DNA of 64,000 nucleotides. Source: Eremomyces bilateralis CBS 781.70. Its lineage: Eukaryota > Ascomycota > Dothideomycetes > Eremomycetales > Eremomycetaceae. The stretch covers positions 766,808 to 830,807 of the forward strand of contig NW_022985067.1 in the NCBI RefSeq assembly GCF_010015585.1, given 5' to 3'. Position numbers and translations under genes: made by a program. This document shows, in pieces, positions 11,571 to 23,100 of this stretch. How positions within the stretch are numbered: position 1 is the stretch's first letter; every line of letters starts with the position of its first letter. The notes beneath the pieces were generated by a model that had not been told where the DNA came from, ran no database searches, and was given only the letters and a program-made list of their open reading frames with translations.

Positions 11571-12054
11571 CACACAGGGTTGAGGTTTGGTGATCCACCA
11601 GAGCGTGGGTTTGACTGGGACATCATTTATGGGCCCCCGAATGGTAAAAGTTGTACTCATGCAGTTTACGATGAGAATTACCAAAGTTCTTCGGCTGTAT
11701 AGGGCTGGTTTTATATTTACTTGAGGTATATGTTGATGTCGAAGCAATTTGTCTGAGTATGTCAAGAGCCGCTTGGCGGGGAACGCGTACGGTGGTCCGC
11801 GGAGTTTCGATTTCAGAGAAATAGAATTGGCCAAACTCCAGGAACTATGTCCAATGGCAGTGTACGCGCCGTCAAGGGGTCTGTCATCCCTCCACGCGTT
11901 CCAATGCTGAAATTATATGGCGAAGCGCCAATGCCCCAAACCAACTTTTGCCAAATTATCGGCGTATGAAGGCCCTTCCCAAGTCATCATTACGTGTCAA
12001 ATATTATTCCCCAGATGAATCGCGAAATTTGCGGGTGGTCCGTCAACACGGCGT
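11571..12054. other. Intergenic, nothing recognised
   Basis: Probably decayed tail of the AKR relic plus the 3' untranslated region of the next minus-strand gene. No open frame with a domain, no repeat. Confidence 0.4.
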
Positions 12055-12655
12055 TTATAGTGCCAAAACACCAAGCAGGCCGAGGGCGGCGGCAGCACCG
12101 ACACCAACGACACCGGTCGGGATAGCAGCACCGCCAGTCGACTCAGGGGCGGTAGTAGGAACAGGGGTGGAGCGAGACGAAGGGCGCGAAGTGCGAGAGG
12201 TGGTGCCGTTAGAGGCGCCGCTGCCATCGCCCGTCGTTGGCGGAACCTTGGTGGTCTGGATGCTCAGGACGCCGTCGCCGGAGATCGATGGGATAGGGCC
12301 GGTGGCGATGGAAGAAGAGGCTTCGGCATCGGGACCAAGGAGGTAGGTCTGGACGTCGGTGGGAAGGGCGGCGAACCAGCTGGGTGTGCTGCCGGCGGCG
12401 AACTCGGAGGCGATGATCGAGGAGACGGCAGCGGTGTCGGTCGCGGCGACGGCGAGGAGGGATGCTGGGAGGGCGGTGACGAGGACGCTGAGGATTGATC
12501 TGGAAGTGGATGGTTAGATTGAAGCTCAGCATGCGATCAGGCTGACTTTTAACGTACGAGTCGAGCGAAGAAGTGGCATCTTGACGCTTCTTAACTTCCG
12601 GATTGGCCATGGCACCAGCGGCCAGCGACAGGAGAGCGATGTTCTTAAACTGCAT
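12055..12655 (-). CDS. Small secreted GPI-anchored protein of unknown function
   Basis: Two exons, 12655-12558 and 12499-12055, give 180 aa. MQFKNIALLSLAAGAMA is a signal peptide, followed by a dibasic KKR processing-type site. The middle (residues about 33-115) is Ala/Ser-rich and partly hydrophobic, with LPTDVQTYLLG near residue 83. Residues about 118-155 are Ser/Thr/Pro-rich and likely O-glycosylated. The C-terminus is a hydrophobic run ending in LGLLGVLAL, typical of GPI addition. The 58-nt intron has GTACGT, CTAAC and CCAG and keeps the frame. The pattern is common among uncharacterised Ascomycota cell-wall proteins; I recognise no catalytic domain. Confidence 0.8.
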
Positions 12656-15624
12656 TTTGACGATGAGGATGAGAAATAGCTAGATGAGGAATCCGTAGAC
12701 TAGGAAGGTTGATGATGACTTGGCTCAAGATAATCGAATTGTTCAAGAAAGAATGCGCAGAAAGTTAGGATCCGATACTTTTGAAAAGAGAGGAGCTTGC
12801 ATGGTAAACGGGAACAAGGAGCTAAATAACGACCGTGTGTTCGACAAAAGGAAGTGAGGACCACGCGATTCCGCTTAAGGTGGCCAGGTCTCTATTTCCA
12901 CATCAGCGCGACCTGCTGTCCGGGCCACTAGCCGAAATGGGCATGAGTTGGACAGGCCGCTGTGCAATTATGCAATAATATCCCAGGATTGGAGAGATGA
13001 GAAATTGGCTGAAACACCGCATTCAATTCGACGATGACCCAGTTAGCGTCAGGCCACTCTCCGTCGGCCGCTTCTCCACACGGAAGGCCACGACGATCAC
13101 AGCAGAATGCGTTGATGCGAGTGAAGACAAGGCTGCTGCTGACGTTGCGACGCAGGACCAACAACACGCCTCAGCTCATCTATTCAGGCATGCCAGGTTG
13201 ACTTAAAAGATTCTTCTGGACAGGTTCTAGTGGAAAACTTTGTGATTGACACTCAGGATACCTGGTTCGTTTGCTGCAGAGGCTGGCCATTTCATGCTGT
13301 GTTGCGCGGCCAGACCAGAAATTTCGCGTTGGACTGGGTTGCTTTGAAGTGGGCCCGTTCGATAGCACCCGCATCCAGAACAATTGAAGCGAAGGATTTA
13401 GTAGTTTGGTGGAATACCGGCAAGTTAAGGTACTATGTATAGTGGACGCCTCGACGGCGGATGATTAGTGGACGGGCTGTGAGATTCTCTGGTGCTGTTT
13501 TGGAATACGATTCGCATCTATTCAGATTTCGGGGTTATGGGGTATGACACTTTTTAGTGTTTACACAGCAGTAGTAAAACTTGCCTTTCGAATATCGATA
13601 GCAAGCGAGCGAGACGATCATAATTGGGCCAGCCTTCGAATCTGGAGAAGTGGTATTGTGGACAGGAAGTGGAAATTACCATGATACAGCAGTGTCCCAA
13701 CTCTCAAGCCATTTCACAGAATCTCGGGTCCTGGTCACGTGGAACCCTTAGCGGCTCGCGCCGTTTCGCCATCTGCCTTGCTGCCTCATCCACTCGAGCT
13801 GGAGGGGAGGAGGCATCATACCCTCTAACATCCCAGCTTCATGTTGATTCCCGCTCTTCAATTCGTAGCATTTTTGCATCCGACGTGTGACTTATGGCGA
13901 ATGGATCGTCATGTGCTCACTGAAGTATTGTGAATCGATCTCGATTTAGTATTCTTCGCGTTCATGCTCCTTTCGGTCTAAGAGCTGTGGCGAAGCAGCC
14001 AACGTCACCTGCAGCCATGATGAAATTGCTGACAACTTCCTCGCGTTGCACCTATCCGATATCAACCTATGGTATACCGTACAGACGCTCATAATCCTTG
14101 GAACTATGCCGAATGATAAGACGGGTTCCGGTGAGTGGTGCAGGTCAACAATGAGGGGATGAAGATGTTCTTTGTTTGCTGCGTCTGGACTTTCTGGTGG
14201 ACCAATTGCATTACTTACCATTTCGAGCAGGTATCATAAAAATCTCCCTCCGGGCGGTGGGGTTGTAACGATGACGGACTTCTATGTGTAGCCCAGCTCG
14301 CTGCAAGTGTAAGGATCTGAAACAGTTCAGGCCTCCTTTGAGAAGGTAGCATACGTCAAGTGGTTCCGATGATGTAAGTATACTGTGAATATCGCGATCA
14401 TGGGGTCCCCTAATACTTGTTTCCTTACCTTTTGTTGGACTGGTATCGCTATAAATGCGGCCGATCGCCGTTGTTCATGGATGTCGTACTGAGTTGATCT
14501 CTTCCATTACCTGTTTCTCCGAGGTAATGGATAAGAGAAGACGACGAAACCTATCTCTTCTTTGGCCTGATTCAGTCGGGAACTCGAATGCTATGATTGT
14601 CATGTGCATTTCGCATCGCTCTGGCTTTGGAGTCTGAACCCTCAACAAGCCAGCGATTGGGTCACGAAACGGACAGTCGCGTATCAGAAACTGGTTGAAT
14701 ACATTGTCGGTGTATATCGCCCCGAAGACGCGATCAGCACTGCGATCTCAGGGACCATAATCGCCCTCGCGAGGAAACAACGTCTTTGTCAATGTGCTGT
14801 TTTCGAACCTAAAATGGCCAGTGTGATGTATCGCCGGCTGTTTGCCCCAACACTGAACCCGGAGCGGGAATTAGCCTATCAAACGCTAAAGGACGACTGA
14901 CCTGACGGCCCCTAATCATGTTGCAATTGCTACAGATCATGGTATGAGTGGTTAGTAACATAACTCTCCAAGGTATTCCGCTATCACTGGACAACAACGG
15001 CAACTATCCATTTTGCAGATTCGTCTCAACTCTACAGTTCGGTAAACACCGGCCGCCAGGACTTCTGACGACTGCCAGATTCCTTGAAGACAATGATAAT
15101 ATACCATGATGCAAATATAAGTCGGTGGAGAGTATTTATATATTAGAAAATCATTAAGAAAAGTCGAGTTTAGCTTGGGATTAAGAAACGCCAGTACGGA
15201 GTAGTTACTTACCTTACTCCTTGACTGATCATCAGCTGGAATGAAGTTTTCCTCGTCATGCTGGGTGAATGCGGCACAGCCAGTGTGTACACAATTTCCA
15301 CAACAACCTGTCCTTAGAAATCCAAAGTGAATTTGATCTCTACGATACTCTAATAATACATAAATCCACGGCTGGAACGGCAAATCGCACAGAGGCAGAA
15401 ATTTCCACCCAATATGGGAAGTCAAAGATGCATAGCGCTGATTGGTTGAAATCGAATGTCGTGGCGATTTCACGAGTTTCCAACACTGCCAACCCTGAGG
15501 CGCGTGTAACTGAACTGAACCTACACACTTCAATCTCATTGCTTAATATCCCTGATCTTCGAATCAAACACTACTGTCGTTGACTAACAAGGCCATGCTT
15601 TTGTTCCTCGAATAGAAAAACAAC
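12656..15624. other. Gene-poor 3-kb stretch with possible relics
   Basis: Many short frames on both strands, none with a recognisable start-to-stop gene. The only suggestive piece is a plus-strand frame at 14604-14900, listed separately. The minus-strand frame 15539-14952 is 195 codons long but low in family-like features and overlaps AT-rich sequence. The last few hundred bases must hold the promoter of the Sir2 gene. Confidence 0.4.
14604..14900 (+). pseudogene. Possible relic of a fungal transcription-factor-type protein
   Basis: A 98-codon open frame contains WVTKRTVAYQKLVEYIV and then ISTAISGTIIALA. This spacing of a helix followed by 'isd..i.a...lA' resembles the middle homology region of fungal Zn2Cys6-associated proteins (Fungal_trans_2-like). 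There is no zinc cluster, no upstream domain and no continuation. The similarity is from memory and weak; it may be chance. Confidence 0.2.
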
Positions 15625-17558
15625 ATGGCAGACTCGATCACAGGCACTGTCAGCCTGGAGCACCGAGATCCGAACTTGGCCCGTCCCAATATGTCCAGTC
15701 TAAGGGTCGCCACAGGGGTTGAGGTATCGGAGTCTGACAAACCCATTGGCAGTGGCACCTCTTCAGTGAAGTATAAAGAATCCACCGTCGCGACGACTGA
15801 TGGAGCCAACGATGGGGACGATGACGATGACGATAGTCAATCCGATATTTCCTATCTCGAGGATGTCCTCGAAGGAACAATCGCCTACAAACACGATGAA
15901 CGTGGTATGCCGAAACATTTGATTCTGTCTTGCGAAACCGTCCTCACACCATCCTAGATCCCGATGTATGCACTGCCGAAGAAGCTCGCTACTATCGTGA
16001 GCGCATTCGCGAGGTCGAAGTCAGTGAATTCGTGCGCGAGTCCATTGAATCCAATGTGATCAGTGCCAAAAAGCTTCTCACGGCTTTCCGGGTCAAGATT
16101 GACTTTGGCCCGACTGAACCGGACACGGCCTACTACAAGGCTTTGGGCGTCGCCATCGCTCATGAGTTGGGCAAACGCCAGAGACTCTCTCAGTATTCTA
16201 CGATTGGCGACGCAGCTTCCCTTCTCCAAAAAGCTTCCAACGTCATGGTCATTACTGGCGCAGGAGTAAGTTTGTCCCATTCACATTTATATGACTCTGT
16301 CACATTTGTCTAGAGCAACGCACTGTTATTGGGTTTTTCGTCATTTCGTAATTTCAGTCAGACATCTTCAAACATATTCCGGCCTATAAGGTGGTCATAC
16401 TTTCCAGTGTTTAGCTCAACTGATAGAACGTTAATCATCTTCTGCGAAAGCCGACTCTAACTGGTTTTCTAGATCTCGACCAGCCTCGGAATCCCGGACT
16501 TTCGTTCCAAGACGTCAGGATTCTACTCCAAACTCCGCGCACGAGGATTTGACCAACCTGAACAGGTTTTCGATCTGTCGGAGTTTGATTATGACCCTTC
16601 GTGAGTTGACACATTTCTGTTGGCTCCACAGGCATTACTCACATTCGGTAGCATCTTCTATTCTCTTGCGGGCGAGCTTCTACCGGACCTAACGCGCTAT
16701 TCGCCAACTCATCAATTCATCCGTCTCCTCCAAGACAAAGGCAAGCTTCGGCGCAACTACACGCAGAACATTGACAATATCGAAGCAAATGCTGGAATCG
16801 TGTCGGACAAGCTCATCCAATGCCATGGCTCCTGGGCAACTGCTACGTGCCGAAAGTGCGGCAATCGAGTCCCAGGCCGTGACATTTTCCCTTACATTAT
16901 GGCCAAGAAAGTTGCGCAATGCCAGAAGTGCAGGGCGGCGCTCGATGTTCAGCCTCAGATGAAGCGGAAGAGAAGCGGAAACCTTGCCTTCAAGAAGTCG
17001 AAGAGGCGATGGGGGAGTGGAGAAGATGATGACAGCGATGATGAAGGGCAATACGATATCCCCGAGCCTGGAGTCATGAAGGTATATAGTGTCCACGATG
17101 CTACGCTGGCTTCTAGCTGACATGATATTAGCCGGACATTACATTCTTCGGCGAACAATTGCCGAAGCAGTTCTTCGATGTCATCAAGTATCAGGACTAC
17201 AACGTCGTGGATCTTGTCATCGTCATAGGGACGAGCATGAAGGTCAAGCCCGTGTCGGAGATTCCAAATTTCCTTCCGAAGGGTGTGCCGCATATCTACA
17301 TTTCTCGTGATGTATGTGACCTTGCTTTATGTTGCTAGTCCCCATGCTAACATTCAACAGCCCTGCCACCACATAAACTTCGACATTTCTCTCCTAGGAG
17401 ACTGCGACCTCGTTGTCGCCGAACTCTGTCGCCGTGCTGGGTGGGAACTGAAACATGACATGGTCCCCAAGGGTCAGACCGTGTCCGCTACGCCCTATCG
17501 AGAATGGGAGCCCGAATGTACGTGGTCTATCACGCCACAGAAAGACGAGACTGCCTGA
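15625..17558 (+). CDS. Sir2-family NAD-dependent protein deacetylase (Hst1/Sir2 type)
   Basis: Model: exons 15625-15904, 15958-16265, 16473-16600, 16652-17081, 17132-17311 and 17361-17558, 507 aa. An acidic N-terminus with an Asp run precedes the sirtuin core: ITGAG/IS split by an intron, [17 protein letters not shown], the catalytic His in QCHGSWA, a zinc site from CRKC and CQKC, a basic and acidic insert (KRKRSG, KKSKRR), then FFGEQLP and [15 protein letters not shown]. The family removes acetyl groups from histones and represses transcription in the nucleus. The first intron (15905-15957) is doubtful. Without it there is a one-base frame change exactly inside a segment that, read in the other frame, looks conserved ([18 protein letters not shown]). 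The gene is therefore either frameshifted, mis-sequenced, or now splices this segment out. Confidence 0.85.
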
Positions 17559-17855
17559 GCATCGAGTATCGTTGAGCATTTGTTAGAGGAGCATCGTTAG
17601 GGCGTTTTGTGAAGTAGCATATCAAGTTTTCCGGATTTGTTCAGATAGATTTCCTGTTCAGCATCACTATTTGGTGGTGGGAGTCCTACAGCGGTGTTTT
17701 ATGTTCTGTGGGAGTCCGACTGATTTCGAGTTGCACCAGACGTTGATACTATTGTTCATAGCGTATGGTACCGATGGAATAGAAGCCACTGGTTTATCCC
17801 CTGGCACCTTTATTTAGTCTCTATCTTACCAAATTCTTGCTACCAGAGTCTAAGT

Positions 17856-19010
17856 CTAATATGATGCGGGGTAGACACTGAGCCTGCCTCCATCAATAAC
17901 TTCTACCGCGCCGTTCTTATATCCGCCGCTCTGTCCCACCAAATGGAGTATGAGGCCGGCCATTTCCTCAAACACGCCCTGACGATTAGCCGGAATTTCA
18001 TTGAACGACCACCTCAACTTCGCGCCTTCTGTCATTTCTGACGGGAACACTAAGCAGTCATTAGTCGGCACTCCCATTTCAACTCGGTATGATAACTCAC
18101 CCCCCGGCGCAATCACATTACTCCTAATTCCCCACGGCGCCAACATGCTCGCCAATATCTTCCCCAGATGAATCGCCCCCGCCTTACTCGCGCAATACGC
18201 CAGTCCATGCGCCACGTTCCTCATCAACCCCGCGATGCTCGCCACCGTGAGGATCTGACTGAGTCTCAAATCCCCCTCCTCAAACCCATTCCGTCTCGCC
18301 ACCTCCACATCCCGCTCCCTCCCTTTCCCACCCGCCTCCAACTTCCCACTCTTCCATCCCCGCCGCTCGTTCCCCTTCTCCAACAGCGGCAGAAACGCCG
18401 CGCTCACCCCCACCACGCTCGCCGTATTCGTCGCGAACGTCCCCTCCCACTTCTCCCAGCTGCCGCTGAGGATCTCGGATACCTGCTTGATGTCCGTCGC
18501 GGCGTACGCTGACCGATGCTCGGGCCCCGAGATGCCCGCGTTGTTGATGAGCACGTCGACGAAGCCGACCTCCCGCTCGATCTGAGCGGCCGCGGCGGCG
18601 ACGGAGGCTTGGTCAGTCACGGAGCATTGGATGGCGGTGACGACGGCAGCGCTGGGGTCGATGAAGGCGGCAGACGCTTGGAGCACGCTGAGGCGGCGGC
18701 CGAGGATGTAGACTTTCTTGGCTTGGGCGTTGAGGAGGGATTTGGCGAAAGCTAGACCGATGCCTGGAAACGGTGAGGAGGGGTACGGGTGTGCTCGTCC
18801 ATAAAGATCGGAACAGCGGTACGAAAGACTACGAGTATGGATAGATGTTGACAAAAACTCTAGATTGGGAACATGCAATGCACCTCACTGCGAGTTTAGG
18901 AGGATTGATCAATTGACAGTAAACGTACCAGTACCCCCTCCTGTGATGACGATCACAAGTCCCTTCGCTGAAAAGAGAGCGTCCGAACCCGTTGACCTAG
19001 CGAGATCCAT
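17856..19010 (-). CDS. Short-chain dehydrogenase/reductase (SDR)
   Basis: Exons 19010-18929, 18763-18101 and 18049-17856 give 312 aa. The NAD(P)-binding glycine motif TGGGTGIG straddles the first intron (residues about 23-30). NNAG occurs near residue 108, the catalytic Ser lies in VASIAG and the YxxxK pair in YCASK, followed by APGVFPSEMTEG. These are the hallmarks of classical SDR oxidoreductases; substrate cannot be told. The second intron (18100-18050) is 51 nt, contains no stop, and so stays open if retained; the spliced form restores the usual APG-V-FPSEM junction. An Arg/Lys/Gly-rich insert at about residues 165-200 is longer than in typical members. It is convergent with the Sir2 gene (297 bp between stops). 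Confidence 0.88.
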
Positions 19011-20144
19011 CTCTTCTAATTTAAAATAATGATACTGGGTTTACTTCCAAATCTCAATGTTCCCAAGCTCTTTCTATTCGACTCTGGTGCTGAATGGCGA
19101 GAGTTGTCCTGAATCTAACCGATATCGGAACCGATCTAAGAAACAATGAGGGGTTTACGGAAACAGCAAATACTATGGTTACCACACCACTTCCTTCGAA
19201 GAACTTAACAGGATATTAGTGACTTAGATCGGCATCAAATCGCGTGACGATCTTTCGAACTGACGTCAAGCATTGAGCCGAGTTTAGCCCCGAACTCCTC
19301 AGTTTTTATCCGATATCCCGCACTACGATTCCTGGTGCCGCGGTGCGTGGGATGCATGGGGAACTGGAAATCAGCTCCATCTGAACGAGATACGTCAATG
19401 GAGAAGATTCCAAGCATACCATCAGACGGCGGAACGGGAAAGGTGTATTATCATACACTATCGCCCAGTCGTTACCTGATTGCCCATTTGCAATCCGGTG
19501 TTAGTTCTAAGTGAACTCCTGCGTATGCTCTTGAAGCTTATCACGATTGCACATTGACCCCAGTGGCGAATATCCCGAATTTCCACACGGCGAGACTGAC
19601 TAAGTTATATAATTTGGTGTAACGACACTATAATAATGGTTTAACGGTATGGATATCAACTCACACCTCGGAACTGAGTGTTGCCTCTGATACCGTTTCA
19701 GACGTAACACATCATGTAGAGAGAAAAAGAAAATGAACAAAACGAGCGCGGTGCCGAGTTGGGCGGTGGTATGGGCCTCTGTACAGTGAAGAGGACGCCA
19801 ATGTACGGGAAGGAGTACATGTATGTAGACGAAGCGAAACGGAAAGAGAAAATACAGGGAATCGAATGAGAACGGTCTCGGTAGGTGGTGGATACAGCGG
19901 ATACAGGTACATAGGGGAAAGGGTAAGGAAAGGGGGTATGAAGCGAAATCATCGAAACGAAAAAAAGATCTTGTAGACGGAAGTGAAAAGGACGAACGAA
20001 ATCGAAGTCCCAACAACTCAAAACACACGTCGTTCCCTCAAACCCGACTCCAGGACGCCATCAATCCCAAAAATTCTCCCCGAGATCCATACTACAGTCT
20101 CATGAAGTCATGCCCGATTCCAATTTTCCACCCCCTCCTCTCCT
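19011..20144. other. Intergenic, SDR promoter and kinesin 3' flank
   Basis: No gene supported. The minus-strand open frame 20028-19600 is Phe/Pro/Ser-rich low-complexity translation of a pyrimidine-rich stretch, most likely the 3' untranslated region of the kinesin gene. Confidence 0.45.
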
Positions 20145-23100
20145 TTAGAAGCAATTCAACCCGCTCTTCTTCTTCCCCTTCTTATTCATCGCTGCCAACT
20201 GCGCCATCCGCGCCTCCAGGTTAGCCTTCTCCGCCTCGATCCGCATGCGCGCGCTCCGCTGCTCCTCCTCCAGCTGCTGCACGCTCAGCCGGCTGGCGTT
20301 GCGCTCCTTGCGCATCGCCGTGAGCTCCTCTTCCAGGCTAATGCACTTGCGGCGCCAGCCGTCCATCTCGGACTTCAGCTTCGTGGAGGACGTCTCCAGG
20401 TCCGTCAGCGCTTCCTCCAGCGTCGCGGTGAGTTGCTTCTCCGCGAACAGGTGCTTCTCGATCGTGCGGATCCGCGCTTCTTGGTCTTCGGCCAGTTGCG
20501 CCGCGGCGATGTCTTTGGATTGGTGGCGGGAGGTGGGCGGCGATGGGGCGGAATTGGCGGGGGGGTTGCCAGGGAGGGGGGGCAGAGGGATTGCGGGCGG
20601 TGGGGAGGGGAGAGAGGTGTGCGAGGTGGATTTGCGAAGGTTGGTGCTGGTGGATGTATTGGAATTGGATCGTTGGAGGTCGTTGGCTTCGCCCGGTTGA
20701 AGGGAAGCGCGCTGTGAGTGACGGCGACCGTCGAGTTGAGACTAGATATATTGTTAGCGATTGTCGTGACGTAGAAAAAGGCAGTGTATTACCTCCAGAC
20801 CAGTAATCCTTGAACGTGCTTCTTCGAGCTCCCTCTCCAAGTCAGCCTTCGCGGTCATTGTCTGCGTTAGCTGCATCTGCCTTTCAGTCTGCATCGCAGA
20901 CAGTCGGTTATTCGCAGCCTGATGCGAGTCAAAGTTCGAGTTCAATTGCTCCTCAAGCTCCTCCACGAGCCTGGAGCTCTTCCTCTCCTTTTCGCTGACG
21001 AGCTCGAGCTCCTTGAGCGTCTCGTCGTTGATCATCTTCAGTTCACTGACATTGGACTCCAGCCCGCCGATCTTCTGCTTGACGGATTCCAGCTCGTCGG
21101 TCGCCTCTTTATGCTGCGACGCGGCTTTCTCGTGCTTCTCCAGCAGGGCTTTCCGCTCGTCGGCGAGAGCGCGGACGTGCTCGTGGACGTTGTCGACCGT
21201 GGCGTCCTTGTTCAACGAGTCTGAGATGCTGGCGACGACCATCAACAGCTGCGTTTGAGAGTTGCTCAACTCCGACTTGAGGACCTCCGTTGCCGAACGA
21301 TGCTCCTCTTGAGTCGTTGCTAGCTGCTCCTGCAAAACAGCCTGGGCTTGCTTCAGCTCTTCCAACTGACCTAGCAACTTCTGGCTCGCTTCAGTCTGAG
21401 CTGCCAATGCACTGGCATTGAGCTCCTCGACTTCCTTCGAATGTGACTCCCGAAGTGATTCCAACCCTTCTTGATGCAGCTTGATGGTCGACATATGCTC
21501 CTCGATCTGCCCTTCTAAGTTCCGGACGAGACCGCGGTGCGTCTGAAGTTCTTTCTCAGTGAGCTCCCGAGCCTGGGTATCCTCTTCGACGCTGCTCAGG
21601 ATCTTGGCGTGGGAGTCCTCCAGTTGGGCGAGTCTGGCAGCATTGGCTGCCGCGACGCTCCTGTGCTCGTCGATCTCCTTGCGTAAAGCGGAGATCAGGT
21701 CAGTCTGGTCAGCGTGGTTGGGTAGTGATCCGTTGGAGCCCGCTGAGGTTTCCCGCGAATGTGTCGCCTCGGCTTTCTGGAGCGACGCCTCGAGTTCGTT
21801 GATTGTAGCAAGCAACTTCGCCTCGGTCTGCTTCATCGACTCCACGCTGGCGTCATGTTTCGACTTCCACTCCACGACCTCAGTTTGCAGCGCTACGACT
21901 TTCACCTGCGTTGCGTTGTCATCGTCTCCACGCACGCCATCCCCGTCTGACTCCCCAGACACACCGTTCGACTGGGCACCCCCGACCTCCGCTCGCAACT
22001 TCGCAATCTCCCCCATTAGCTCCTTCTCCCGCCTCCCCTGGCCTTCCTGCAGCGCTCGCATCTGCCGCTCACTCTCAATCAGCTGATCGCGCAACTGCGC
22101 GACGACCGAGATATCCAGCGGCGACGACTTGAGCGAGCTGCGCTCGCGCGTGAGCCCAGAGATGATGGCCATCTTTGCCTCCATCTCCTTGCGCACGGCG
22201 GCCAGCTCGGTCTCTAGCGCGCTCACCCGCTCCGAGCGCATGTGCAGCTCCGTCATCACGGCGTTGATGTTCAGCTCGAAGTTCTGCAGGGCGTCCGGGT
22301 CGGTTTCGAGGTTCTCGAGCGCGATGTTGCGGAGCGAAGCGAACGAGCGGGTGGCGCGGTCGGTGGATAGAACGGTTTGGCTGGATTTGCGGCGGATGAC
22401 GGGCGATGGGGAAGAGGGGCGCACGAGCTGCGCTTTTTGGACTTCCGCCTTGAGTTCCTCGACGTAATCGAGCATATCTTGGTGTTGCTCTTGGAGCTCC
22501 GCGTGGCTTTCTCTGAGTTCCGCGACGGTCTTTTCCTTCTCCTCGGCGAGTTTGCGGAGGTTGTCCATTTCCTGGGCGAGAAGGCCGCCTTCCTTCTCCG
22601 GCACCTTTTCTTTTTCGGCGACCTCCTCGCCGGCATCGGTGACCGTTGCAGCGGCCGATGTTTGCGCCGTCTCGGCTTCGGAGGGATCGATGGAGTCCTG
22701 GGATTCACCAACCGACCATAACTCGGAGGAAAGCGTGCGCGATGTGGATGGCTGTCCGTCTTCGGCGATGCCGTTCGCCTCGCTCCCTTGTACGACGGAG
22801 GTTGGGCGCGTCGAGTTCGCGGACAGCGGGTCACGACCGTTGCGTGCTTCGTCGACCGCATCCTGCAGCTCGGCGAGGGTACGGAGCGCCAGCTTATATT
22901 TGCGAGTCAACTCGTCGTAGTCGTTAAGAGTCACCTCATGCTCCATGCGCAGATCAATAAGCTCGTGAGTGACCGTATCGAGCTTGTCGGCGACAAACCG
23001 AGACTGTGAAGGACCTTCGGACGACTTGGGTTCCTTGACAGGTTCAGCCTCCCCAGCCTCTGAATAGACGCTGGATTGGTCGTCGTCGCTTTGTGTCGTA

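Noticed and set aside
14952-15539. 195-codon minus-strand open frame
   Set aside because: No domain, no family-like pattern, AT-rich, and it lies in a promoter-like region before the Sir2 gene.
19600-20028. 142-codon minus-strand open frame, Phe/Ser/Pro-rich
   Set aside because: Low-complexity translation of a pyrimidine-rich stretch, most likely the kinesin 3' untranslated region.
20145-20160. Prenylation (CaaX) signal at the kinesin C-terminus (SGLNCF)
   Set aside because: The Cys is second from the end, not fourth, and is not in a CC or CxC arrangement.
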